The translations under genes were made by a program, and so were the position numbers. The notes beneath the pieces are model-generated. The model had not been told where the DNA came from. It was given only the letters and a program-made list of their open reading frames with translations, and did no database searches. From NCBI RefSeq assembly GCF_051846935.1, contig NZ_JBPYCS010000008.1:1-64000 (forward strand): 64,000 nt of DNA, in the 5' to 3' direction. Source of the DNA: JBPYCR01 sp051846935. GTDB taxonomy: Bacteria; Bacillota; Bacilli; Bacillales; Amphibacillaceae. Shown piece after piece: positions 54,410 to 63,150 of the stretch (position 1 is the first letter of the stretch; every line of letters starts with the position of its first letter).

Positions 54410-55804
54410 ATGTCGAAAAGCACTTCTCAAAATTACAAAGAGAAGTCAAAGCAAATGTTTAATGAAGCTAGCAAAGTTATTCCTGGAGGTGTTACAGCAA
54501 ACATTAAGTATTTTTCACCTCATCCTATTTTCATGAAACGTGGAAAAGGCAGCAAACTAATTGATGTCGATAATCGTGAATATATTGATTATTCTCTTTG
54601 TTACGGTGCATTAATCACTGGACATGGACATCCAAAAATTTCAGAAGTTGTTACAAATCAACTGGCATCCTTTGGTACGGCAATTTTTGGGACTCCCCAT
54701 GAACTCGAAATAAATATGGCTGAAAAATTAATTGAACTCTATCCTAGTGTCGAACAAGTACGCTATACAAACTCTGGATTAGAAGCAACTTTGTTTGCCA
54801 TTCGACTCGCAACCGCACATACAGGGAAACAGAAAATTGCTAAATTTGAAGGGCATTATCATGGCGGCTATAACGAAGTGCTTATTAGCGTAAACCCAAA
54901 TAAAACAGAAGCAGGAAATAAAGACACCCCAAAATCAGTTTCTGAATCGAAAGGGATTTCTAAAGAGGAATTGGAAAATACAATCATTTTACCCTTCAAT
55001 GATATACAAGCGACTGAAAAGCTGTTACGTACTTATGCTCGTGAGCTCGCTGCGGTAATTTTAGAACCAGTTCAAGGCGGCTTTATTCCTGCAGATCAAA
55101 CATTTATCCAACAGCTACGAAAGCTGACAGAGGAGCTAAATATATTACTAATATTTGATGAAGTAAAAACAGGCTTCAGAGTTGCACTCGGTGGTGCACA
55201 AAGCGTGTATCAAGTTAAACCTGATCTGACCGCATTAGGGAAAGTACTTGGCGGTGGTTTTCCAATCGGAGCTGTTGGCGGAAAAAAAGAAATTATGATG
55301 CTCAGTGCTACGAGTGCAGAAGATGATGTTTTTTCAATCGGAACGCAAAACAAACGTAAAGAGGATACTGTTTTCCATAGTGGAACGTATAACGGCCACC
55401 CAATTATTTTAGCAGCTGGTCTTGAAGCAATTCGACTTCTAGAACATAACAAAACGATGGAAGAATTGTTTCACCATACGATGCTTTTACGTACTAAACT
55501 GGAGAAGCTGTACAAAGCGTATGATATACAGATGAAAACGATCGGACTTGGTAGCATATTCAATATCGTTTTAACAGACCGGCAAATTCGTACGTATCGA
55601 GATATGTGGAATACAGATATTGCCACCCGTCAAGCGATTGACACAGAATTATTAAATCAAGGCATTTATATAAAACCATTAAATCGTTACTCCTTATCAA
55701 CGGTTCATACAATTGACGATATTGAAAAAACAGTTGTAGCTCATGAAATCGCAATAAGAAAAGTAATGAACACGCAAGCACGCAATTACTCTTTCGCAAA
55801 TTAA
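54410..55804 (+). CDS. Class III aminotransferase, glutamate-1-semialdehyde aminomutase-like
   Basis: The protein is 464 aa, longer than HemL (about 430). It has FNEASKVIPGGVTANIKYF, RYTNSGLEATLFAIRLA, GHYHGGYNEVL, IFDEVKTGFRVALGG and the PLP Lys in ALGKVLGGGFPIGA. The context (RpiR regulator, asparaginase) suggests amino-acid catabolism rather than haem synthesis. It may act on a D-amino or beta-amino acid. GAGG precedes the ATG. Confidence 0.88.
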   Translation: MSKSTSQNYKEKSKQMFNEASKVIPGGVTANIKYFSPHPIFMKRGKGSKLIDVDNREYIDYSLCYGALITGHGHPKISEVVTNQLASFGTAIFGTPHELEINMAEKLIELYPSVEQVRYTNSGLEATLFAIRLATAHTGKQKIAKFEGHYHGGYNEVLISVNPNKTEAGNKDTPKSVSESKGISKEELENTIILPFNDIQATEKLLRTYARELAAVILEPVQGGFIPADQTFIQQLRKLTEELNILLIFDEVKTGFRVALGGAQSVYQVKPDLTALGKVLGGGFPIGAVGGKKEIMMLSATSAEDDVFSIGTQNKRKEDTVFHSGTYNGHPIILAAGLEAIRLLEHNKTMEELFHHTMLLRTKLEKLYKAYDIQMKTIGLGSIFNIVLTDRQIRTYRDMWNTDIATRQAIDTELLNQGIYIKPLNRYSLSTVHTIDDIEKTVVAHEIAIRKVMNTQARNYSFAN

Positions 55805-56074
55805 AAGTTGCTTATGAGCTACACAATTTTCGTATGTGTAACGAACGTTCGAAGCATTACAAATTATTGATACTCTCGTTGCACACGAACAACGTCTACT
55901 TTTCGGTTGAATATACAATCACTCAAACCAAAGCCTCTGTCCGGGGCTTTTTTTCATCGACACCAGCTTCGAGCACTTCCTATTTAAGCAGATTCATACT
56001 ACACTTAAAGAAAGCGTATTTAACCAGCTTCTGACTCTTATACTGCACCTCACTACTATATGGACACACCTTTT
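55805..56074. other. Intergenic stretch, nothing recognised
   Basis: Contains GCCTCTGTCCGGGGCTTTTTTTC near 55930-55952: a short GCC...GGGGC hairpin followed by a long T run, possibly the terminator of the aminotransferase gene. No ORF with a ribosome-binding site. Confidence 0.5.
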
Positions 56075-56290
56075 ATAAAACAAAACCGGCGGAACGCGTC
56101 CGCCTAGAATGAAAAGCTTAGTCAATTGAAAAAATAATTATTTAATCACTAGCAAAACAAATTGCTTGTAACACAAGGCGGTGACTCCTGCGGGAAAGCA
56201 TGCGTCTTGAGACCCCACAGCGAGTGTCTTTTTGCGAGCGAGGAGACTCAAGCCATGCCCGCGGAATGCGTCCGCCTAAAGTGTAAAGCA
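56075..56290. repeat. Dispersed intergenic repeat, type A (best-preserved copy)
   Basis: GGCGGTGACTCCTGCGGGAA, GAGACCCCACAGCGAG, GGAGACTCAAGCCATGC and CCGCGGAATGCGTCCGCCT follow each other. A partial second copy of the right end, GGCGGAACGCGTCCGCCTAG, lies at about 56089. This is the classical composition of Bacillaceae intergenic palindromes. Confidence 0.75.
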
Positions 56291-56334
56291 ACAAGCACAC
56301 CGAATTAGTACAAATTCTACGAGGGGGATGTAAC

Positions 56335-57324
56335 GTGAAAAGAATAGCGATCATTGAGATGGGTGGTACAATTTCAGCACAAGGAAAGGATCGCCTTGAT
56401 CTCAAAGATTACCAGTCAGGAATTTATACAGGCCAAGATTATTTATCGACAGTACCTGAATTAGGAAACTTGGCACAAATACATTTTGAAGCATTTGCAA
56501 ATGTAAGCAGTACTGCCGTTGATAGTTCAATGTGGATAAAACTCCGCAAGCGGATTTTACATTATATTAATAAAGAAAACTTTGATGGCATCGTTATAAC
56601 GCACGGAACAAATACAATAGAAGAAACTGCATTTTTCCTACACTTAACCGTACCCACAGCTAAGCCAATCGTGCTTGTTGGCTCGCAACGACCGTTTAGT
56701 GCTTTAAGCAGCGATGCACATTTAAATTTATATAATGCGGTGAAAGTAGCTACCAACGAAAATTCATATAAAAAAGGTGTGCTCGTTGTGCTTAATGATG
56801 AAATTAATTGCGCGCGAGAAGCAACGAAAACAAATACATATCGTTTGGAAGCTTTTCAATCAGGGGCATCAGGCTACCTCGGCTATATCGATCCAGATCG
56901 TTCTGTTCAATACTACCGATCTCCACAAAGAAGACATACAATTAACTCTGAATTTTCAACGATGTCATTTGCATCGTTGCCAAATGTTGAAATCATTTAT
57001 TCGTATGCAGGTGCAACTGGACACTTAATCAACTATATAGCTCAATCCGGTAAATTTAAAGGAATTGTTACAGCAGGGACTGGAGCAGGACTCGTTTCCC
57101 CCTTAGAAAAAGAAGCGCTACTAAACGCTGTAAGTGAAGGCATCACAATCGTCCGTAGCAGTAGAACGGGAAACGGGAGAGTTGTGAATATTGATAGCTA
57201 TACCAATCCACCAATCATTAGTGGAGATAATTTACTCCCGCAAAAAGCACGTATTCTGCTCATGCTCGCATTGCATGCCGCTTACACACCTGCAAAAATT
57301 CAACGAGTATTTAACGAATATTAA
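56335..57324 (+). CDS. L-asparaginase (type I/II-like)
   Basis: The protein is 329 aa. Catalytic Thr motifs are EMGGTISAQG and IVITHGTNTIEETAFFL; VLVGSQRPFSALSSDAHLNL is canonical. No signal peptide, so cytoplasmic. GTG start with GAGGGGG upstream. It follows a GSA-AT-like enzyme and an RpiR regulator after a repeat-filled gap. Confidence 0.93.
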   Translation: MKRIAIIEMGGTISAQGKDRLDLKDYQSGIYTGQDYLSTVPELGNLAQIHFEAFANVSSTAVDSSMWIKLRKRILHYINKENFDGIVITHGTNTIEETAFFLHLTVPTAKPIVLVGSQRPFSALSSDAHLNLYNAVKVATNENSYKKGVLVVLNDEINCAREATKTNTYRLEAFQSGASGYLGYIDPDRSVQYYRSPQRRHTINSEFSTMSFASLPNVEIIYSYAGATGHLINYIAQSGKFKGIVTAGTGAGLVSPLEKEALLNAVSEGITIVRSSRTGNGRVVNIDSYTNPPIISGDNLLPQKARILLMLALHAAYTPAKIQRVFNEY

Positions 57325-57472
57325 CAGTAAGTGAGCAACACGATTACTCCTTACAATGTAACGATTATTTATATGGAAGACAACGTTTTGCATCATTTCC
57401 TATTTCAAGGGCGTGATCACTTTATCGACTTTTTGAACATGTACGTACTTTACGTATTATAATGATCCAATA

Positions 57473-57522
57473 AAAAAATATGGCTCCAATCATTCACACT
57501 CGTTGATTGGAACCATATCCAT
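57473..57522 (-). terminator. Terminator after the CoA transferase gene
   Basis: ATGGCTCCAATCA pairs with TTGATTGGAACCAT with one mismatch; on minus it is followed by a T7 tract. Confidence 0.85.
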
Positions 57523-57539
57523 CACTAAATTCTATTGCT

Positions 57540-59063
57540 TTACTTTACTTCTGCTGCATCTTTTTCAAGCATTGTTCCAGATTCTGCTAAACGTAAATGC
57601 CATGAAAATGCTTTATCCAGCATATGTGGAGTATGCCCACCGACTTTTTCTTTTGCTTCTTCAAAATATGCTCTTAACTGTTCCTTATACATTGGATGTG
57701 CACAGTTTTCAATAATTTCTACAGCCCTTTGCACAGGTGCTTTCCCACGAAGATCCGCATATCCGTGCTCTGTAACAATAATATCAACGTCATGCTCTGT
57801 ATGATCTACATGCGAAACGAACGGAACAATTGATGAAATTTTACCATCTTTTGCGACAGACGGTGTAACGAAGATTGTAATGCGCGCATTCCGGGCAAAG
57901 TCACCAGAACCACCAATACCGTTCATTACTCTTGTGCCACCTACGTGCGTTGAGTTAACATTTCCGTATATATCGACTTCAATTGGAGTGTTAAATGAAA
58001 TAACACCTAAGCGACGAATGTTTTCTGGATGGTTAGAGATTTCCTGAGGTCTGAAGACAATTTTATCCTTATACTTCGCAAGGTCTTCTGCAAGTGTATC
58101 TACTCTCTTTTTAGAAAGTGAAAACGCCGTACCAGCAGCGAACTTTACAACGCCTGCGTCGATAAGATCAAAAACACCATCCTGCAACACTTCAGAATAT
58201 ACTTCAATATCGCGAAACTCAGATTCTCTCATTCCATTAAGCACTGCGTTCGCAACGGAACCAACCCCCGACTGAAGCGGTGCTAATTCTTTCGTTAAGC
58301 GTCCTGCTTTAATTTCATCGCGGAAGAAGTCTAGTAAATTGTCTGCAATTGTTTGCGTTACTTCGTTTGGTTCAAATAAAGGAGATGGAATATCTGGTTG
58401 CTCCGATAGTACAATTCCTCGGACTTTTTCTGGATCAACTTTAATTCCAATTTCACCTATTCTTTTATCAATTGTATCTAATGGAATTGGATCACGATCG
58501 CCAGCTTCATTTGGAACATAAATATCATGAATACCTTCATATTCACTTGGTGCTGACGTATTCAACTCAATAATTACATGCTTCGCTTCTTGTACAAAAA
58601 TTGGTGAGTTACCAACAGATCCTGTCGGTATAATCATACCATCTTCTGTTATCGCTGCTGCCTCAATTACCGCATAATCAATTTTCTCAAGTGTACCTTT
58701 ACGTACTTCTTCAGCTGTATGGGATAGATGCTGATCAATATAGAACATTTCGCCATTATTAATCTTTTTACGCATTACTGGATTTCCTTGATACGGAATT
58801 CGCATATTGATGATGTCTGCTTCGGCCATTGATTGGTCTGCAGTCGGCCCTAAGGAAGCACCTGTATACAGGTTCACTTTAAAGTTCTCTTTCTTCCCTC
58901 TTTCTGACAGCGCCATTGGAAATTCCTTCGGCTCCCCAAACAACGTAAAACCACTCATTCCAAGTGTCATACCATCTTTAACCCAGGAAGCAGCTTCCTC
59001 GGCAGAAACAACCTTATCTAAAAAAGCCTCATTTCTAATTAACTTACTCAACTCAGCCGTCAT
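57540..59063 (-). CDS. Acetyl-CoA hydrolase/transferase family protein (succinate/acetate CoA-transferase)
   Basis: The protein is 507 aa. GMTLGMSGFTLFGEPKEFP, LQSGVGSVANAVLNGM, FNTPIEVDIYGNVNSTHVGG and VTEHGYADLRGKAP match the Cat1/AarC family, which moves CoA between succinyl-CoA and acetate or hydrolyses acetyl-CoA. GAGGTG precedes the ATG. A LytTR regulator lies upstream on the same strand. Confidence 0.93.
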   Translation of the reverse strand: MTAELSKLIRNEAFLDKVVSAEEAASWVKDGMTLGMSGFTLFGEPKEFPMALSERGKKENFKVNLYTGASLGPTADQSMAEADIINMRIPYQGNPVMRKKINNGEMFYIDQHLSHTAEEVRKGTLEKIDYAVIEAAAITEDGMIIPTGSVGNSPIFVQEAKHVIIELNTSAPSEYEGIHDIYVPNEAGDRDPIPLDTIDKRIGEIGIKVDPEKVRGIVLSEQPDIPSPLFEPNEVTQTIADNLLDFFRDEIKAGRLTKELAPLQSGVGSVANAVLNGMRESEFRDIEVYSEVLQDGVFDLIDAGVVKFAAGTAFSLSKKRVDTLAEDLAKYKDKIVFRPQEISNHPENIRRLGVISFNTPIEVDIYGNVNSTHVGGTRVMNGIGGSGDFARNARITIFVTPSVAKDGKISSIVPFVSHVDHTEHDVDIIVTEHGYADLRGKAPVQRAVEIIENCAHPMYKEQLRAYFEEAKEKVGGHTPHMLDKAFSWHLRLAESGTMLEKDAAEVK

Positions 59064-59316
59064 TTAAATTCACCTCTACTAAAATTATACATGATTATGT
59101 AATTGTTATTTTATCAATGAAACATAAAAAATTCATGTCCTAATGTATGAAAGGGCTTTTATTTCCACTAAGACAGAATATATTATACATTAGTTACGAT
59201 TATACTACAATACGTATTATATTGATTCAATTATGAAGTTGGTCGTCTTCCACTCAATGGTTCGTTACAAATAGAATTATGCATGAAGTAAAATTATTAA
59301 ATTGAAACGATTATCG

Positions 59317-59967
59317 TTAAAATCCAAATCGTTTTCTAAAATTTTTTGCATAGCTTTGACTAACTGGAACCCGGGAATCATCTTTCATTACTAAACTGAA
59401 CGTTGAATGAGAATCTGGATGAATTTCTTTTATTTGATGTAAATTAACGATATAAGAACGATGACAGCGAATAAACATATCCTTAGGTAATACGAACTCA
59501 AGCTCAGATAGATTATTACGATGTGTCCCTTTACCAACCATCGATAAAATATGTGTTTTTCTGTTTTGTGCTTCCATATAGATGATATGCTTTAAATGAA
59601 TAGGCAACCACTTATCTGTTGTTTTCACTGTCAAAAACGGTGGTGTTAAATCATTTAGCTCTTGAGGGAAAAAGGCTGTCATGGCTCCTTTTAAGTGATC
59701 ATTCTCAATAATAGGAACCGAAACACCGTAATACGGGGTACTAAACGAACTGTCGTCAATCTGTGCCGCTACTTTTTTTTGCGTTTGAATGGCCTGATAA
59801 GTTACAGGTTCTTTTTTGATAGGGTCATTTATACATATATTTAAATCAATTGATCTACTCGGTTTAAAATAAATAAAACTAGTAGAATCACTAACAGCAA
59901 TTGACTTTTCCCCAGGAAATAGGTTATAAAAGCTATTAATTAATGTAGGAATCTTTTCAATCTTCAT
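59317..59967 (-). CDS. LytTR domain transcriptional regulator with N-terminal sensor-like domain
   Basis: The protein is 216 aa. The N-terminal 115 residues (FPGEKSIAVSDSTSFIYFKP; GVSVPIIENDHLKGAMTAFF) look like a PAS/GAF-type fold with no phosphorylatable Asp. The C-terminal LytTR domain (LPIHLKHIIYMEAQNRKTHI; LPKDMFIRCHRSYIVNLHQI; VPVSQSYAKNFRKRF) binds DNA. A ligand-sensing, one-component regulator is likely. The ATG at 59967 has GTGAG 9 nt upstream. It probably controls the CoA transferase gene 250 bp downstream. Confidence 0.85.
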   Translation of the reverse strand: MKIEKIPTLINSFYNLFPGEKSIAVSDSTSFIYFKPSRSIDLNICINDPIKKEPVTYQAIQTQKKVAAQIDDSSFSTPYYGVSVPIIENDHLKGAMTAFFPQELNDLTPPFLTVKTTDKWLPIHLKHIIYMEAQNRKTHILSMVGKGTHRNNLSELEFVLPKDMFIRCHRSYIVNLHQIKEIHPDSHSTFSLVMKDDSRVPVSQSYAKNFRKRFGF

Positions 59968-60097
59968 TTTATTCAACTCACTTCTATACCTTTAAACCAT
60001 TTATTCATACACATCAAATTATACAGCATGACGATATCTCTGTCAGTCATAAATGACAACATTTAACACGAATGGTTTTGTTTTCTGCCTCAAGTGT

Positions 60098-60141
60098 ATA
60101 AAAACAGACTCGAATTGCATGAAATACACTATCCGAGTCTT
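60098..60141 (-). terminator. Terminator after purC
   Basis: AGACTCG (60106-60112) pairs with CGAGTCT (60134-60140); T5 follows on the minus strand. Confidence 0.85.
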
Positions 60142-60154
60142 AGACTTTTTAATG

Positions 60155-60838
60155 TTAATCAAATAAGAGCTGTTCTAGTTCCATTGGCTTAATATACGTA
60201 TTATTTTTATAAACACGCATATTTCCGCCAGAGATTTCATCGATCAACATGATTTCACCTGTATTTTTGTCCTTGCCGAATTCTAGCTTTATATCGTATA
60301 ATTCAAGTTCACGTTTTGCCAATTCTTCTTTTACAATTGACGCAATCTGTTTCGTTAGTTGTTTAACTTCTTTGTACGCTTCTTTTGACATAATATGTAG
60401 CTCAGCCAAAGCATCGTCTGATATTGGTGGGTCTTGACGTTCATCATCTTTAAGCGTCACTTCAATAAATCCATCGAGAGACTGCCCTTCCTCACAATAC
60501 GCACCGTAACGACGATAAAAGCTCCCAACTGCACGATAGCGACAAATTACTTCTAATCCATTTCCAAACATTACAGCATCTTTTACTGTCATTGTCACAT
60601 CATTTAAATTCGCCTCTATAAAATGAGTCGGTACACCTGCTTTTTGCAGCTTTTGAAAGAAAAATTGCGTCATCCGCAACCCTGTCCTACCAACACCAGC
60701 AATCGTTAAGCCAACAGTGTTTGCACCTGGATCGAACACTCCATCTTCGCCTGTTACGTCATCTTTAAATTTTAAAACAACATGATTTGCATCCTTACGA
60801 TAAACATCTTTTGTTTTTCCTTGGTATATAAGTTCCAT
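60155..60838 (-). CDS. purC: Phosphoribosylaminoimidazole-succinocarboxamide synthase
   Basis: The protein is 227 aa, normal SAICAR synthetase length. YQGKTKDVY, ANLNDVTMTVKDAVMFGNGL, CRYRAVGSFYRRYG and DIKLEFGKDKNTGEIMLIDE are signatures. It joins aspartate to CAIR in purine synthesis. It stands alone with its own terminator, away from any pur operon, which is unusual and suggests a second copy or a split pathway. AAAGGA precedes the ATG. Confidence 0.95.
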   Translation of the reverse strand: MELIYQGKTKDVYRKDANHVVLKFKDDVTGEDGVFDPGANTVGLTIAGVGRTGLRMTQFFFQKLQKAGVPTHFIEANLNDVTMTVKDAVMFGNGLEVICRYRAVGSFYRRYGAYCEEGQSLDGFIEVTLKDDERQDPPISDDALAELHIMSKEAYKEVKQLTKQIASIVKEELAKRELELYDIKLEFGKDKNTGEIMLIDEISGGNMRVYKNNTYIKPMELEQLLFD

Positions 60839-61085
60839 GCTGATAATTCCTTTCGTGGAAAAAGATTAAATTCTAATTATATAATAAAACAAATAATTGA
60901 AAGGAACAAACAATGTCGTTACATGATTAAGCTCCGTATTTGCTGCTGGGGATTAAAAGTCTTAAAAATCATTCTTTTATTCAACTTTTTTTAATACACT
61001 TCAGCTCCCGTCGTTAACATATAGGTAATAATAAATCGCGCCTATGTTCTTCCACAACCATTTTACGGAGAGCCGCTTTCAATCA

Positions 61086-62207
61086 TTATACATTGTACGG
61101 CTGTAATACAGCTTCATATAAAATAGCTACACCGTTCATTAACGCATCTCTATTAAATGACATATGTGGATGATGCAGGCCTGGTTCTAAATCACAGCCT
61201 AGCCCAACCATTGTTGCTTTCAAAGAAGGCTTTTTTATCGTATAGAAGTGAAAATCATCTCCACCAGGTGTTACTAAAGCAGGATCAACATTTTCATCAC
61301 CAAGCACTTTCTTTATCGCGTTTTGCATAATATTGATCGCTTCCTCATCGATTTTTGCTGCTGCGACACCTGTGCTATTCGTCACTTTAATCTCAACATC
61401 GTATAAATTCCGTACTGCTTCAAAAATAAAATTCACTTTCTTTTCCAATGTTTCCATTAATTCATTATTTTGCGCACGCAAATCCAATGCGAAGCTTCCA
61501 TTCCCTGGAATAATATTTGTGCTTTTTCCACCTGCATGAAAGTTCGTCATTTTTATCGAATAAGGTATTCGGGGATCGAGGTGAATTTTACCTAACATCG
61601 TTACGATTTGCGCACCAATTTCAACGGCATTTTGATTCAGATGAGGTCTCGCTCCGTGCGCATCCTCTCCAATAATTTCCGCTTCAATACTTCTCGTTGC
61701 CCCATGTACAATTACTGGTGTCGCCCTCCCCATCTTCGTTTCCTGAAACGGCCGCAAATGAATACCAAATAAATAATCGACATCAGCAATCGCCTGCTTT
61801 TCAATCATCTTTAATGCACCTGTGCCGTCTTCTTCTGCCGGTTGAAAAATAAATTTAATGGCCACCTTTTCTTGTAAAGCAGGGTTTTGCTGAAGCTTCC
61901 ATAGCAATCCAAGTACCATTGACATATGTGCATCATGCCCACAAGAGTGATTTGCTTGAAAGACGCCGTTCACTTCTTGCCACAATGCATCAATATCAGC
62001 ACGGACAGCTACAACCGGCAAGCCTTTGTTGAAGGAACCAAACTTACCAATTACACCTGTGCAATCATCAAACGTTTCCACTTCGCAATTACTAGCTTGT
62101 AAAATACTCGCAATATATTTTGTCGTCTCTGTTTCTTCCCAACTAATTTCTGCGTTTTCGTGCAAATAATCAAACGTTTCCAATACACGCCGTTCAATAA
62201 AACTCAT
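61086..62207 (-). CDS. M20 family amidohydrolase (AmhX-like)
   Basis: The protein is 373 aa. Metal-ligand motifs are ANHSCGHDAHMSM, FIFQPAEEDGTGALKM and a C-terminal MVGLGCDLEPGLHHPHMSF. The dimerisation domain (IGEDAHGARPHLNQNAVEIG) is typical. B. subtilis AmhX is a cytoplasmic amidohydrolase of this type, acting on N-acyl amino acids or peptides. Its ATG overlaps the RpiR stop codon by one base. Confidence 0.9.
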   Translation of the reverse strand: MSFIERRVLETFDYLHENAEISWEETETTKYIASILQASNCEVETFDDCTGVIGKFGSFNKGLPVVAVRADIDALWQEVNGVFQANHSCGHDAHMSMVLGLLWKLQQNPALQEKVAIKFIFQPAEEDGTGALKMIEKQAIADVDYLFGIHLRPFQETKMGRATPVIVHGATRSIEAEIIGEDAHGARPHLNQNAVEIGAQIVTMLGKIHLDPRIPYSIKMTNFHAGGKSTNIIPGNGSFALDLRAQNNELMETLEKKVNFIFEAVRNLYDVEIKVTNSTGVAAAKIDEEAINIMQNAIKKVLGDENVDPALVTPGGDDFHFYTIKKPSLKATMVGLGCDLEPGLHHPHMSFNRDALMNGVAILYEAVLQPYNV

Positions 62208-63031
62208 TATACTTCGCCATCCCTTATTAAATATTTGTATGTACCTTTTATTTTGCCACGATCTTTAACCTGCTGCATACATTCAAATAATAGAGCATTA
62301 ATTACCGAAATTGTCGCTGGTCCTTTATCAATTAGTGATTTATGATATGCATTTATCGATATAACAACATCCGAAAACTGTGCAATCGGAGATACGAGAG
62401 AATCGGTTATAGAAATTATTTTAATGCCTTTATTTTTTGCTTCTTCTGCAAGCTGAATCGTTTGCAGTGCATAACGATAATATGAAAACAAAATGATACA
62501 AGCGTTTTTCGGCATTAAATCCAAAAGTCCTGCGTCTGCCTCTGGTCTATATAATAATACATTTCCCAAAATATAATTTAAATTAAAGTAACACCAATGT
62601 GCGTACGTAAATGACTGATAAAAACCGACAACCATTATTTTTTCACTATTTACAATCCTATTTACCGCTTCCTCCATCGTGTTTTCATCCAAATGATCAA
62701 TTGTTGTTTTTAGGTTTTTCATATCAACAGCTATACTTTGAGCAAAACGTCCATCCACGCTTTCATGATCTGTTTCTACAGCTGCACGTTGATTAAGGTT
62801 TAACAAAAATTTGCGTACGTCTTTTTGGAGTGTACTATAACCATCATAGCCAATTTCATTGCAAAACCGCAATACTGTTGTTTCACTTACTCCGATAATA
62901 CTTCCTACCTTTTTAGCCGTATGAATCGCAAAAACAAATGGGTCTGTCAGTAAATAGTCCCCAACTTTTTTTAATCCTTTTGTTAAAATTGAAAACTTTT
63001 CCTTCGTACTTCTTATATAAAATGGTTCCAT
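62207..63031 (-). CDS. MurR/RpiR family transcriptional regulator
   Basis: The protein is 274 aa: N-terminal HTH (SILTKGLKKVGDYLLTD; GVSETTVLRFCNEIGYDG) and SIS domain (IMVVGFYQSFTYAHWCYF; ACIILFSYYRYALQTIQLA). GGAGG precedes the ATG at 63031. Divergent from the YfcC-family transporter gene and operonic with the M20 hydrolase, so it likely regulates both. Confidence 0.9.
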   Translation of the reverse strand: MEPFYIRSTKEKFSILTKGLKKVGDYLLTDPFVFAIHTAKKVGSIIGVSETTVLRFCNEIGYDGYSTLQKDVRKFLLNLNQRAAVETDHESVDGRFAQSIAVDMKNLKTTIDHLDENTMEEAVNRIVNSEKIMVVGFYQSFTYAHWCYFNLNYILGNVLLYRPEADAGLLDLMPKNACIILFSYYRYALQTIQLAEEAKNKGIKIISITDSLVSPIAQFSDVVISINAYHKSLIDKGPATISVINALLFECMQQVKDRGKIKGTYKYLIRDGEV

Positions 63032-63150
63032 TATTTTCCTCCAAAAATAAAGTTTGAACATTTTTTACTATTGAAATAAAGTATAAACTATAATATACTG
63101 ACGCTCAAGTTGCAATGTTTAGAAAATACATTTAATTCGAGGAGGAAGAT

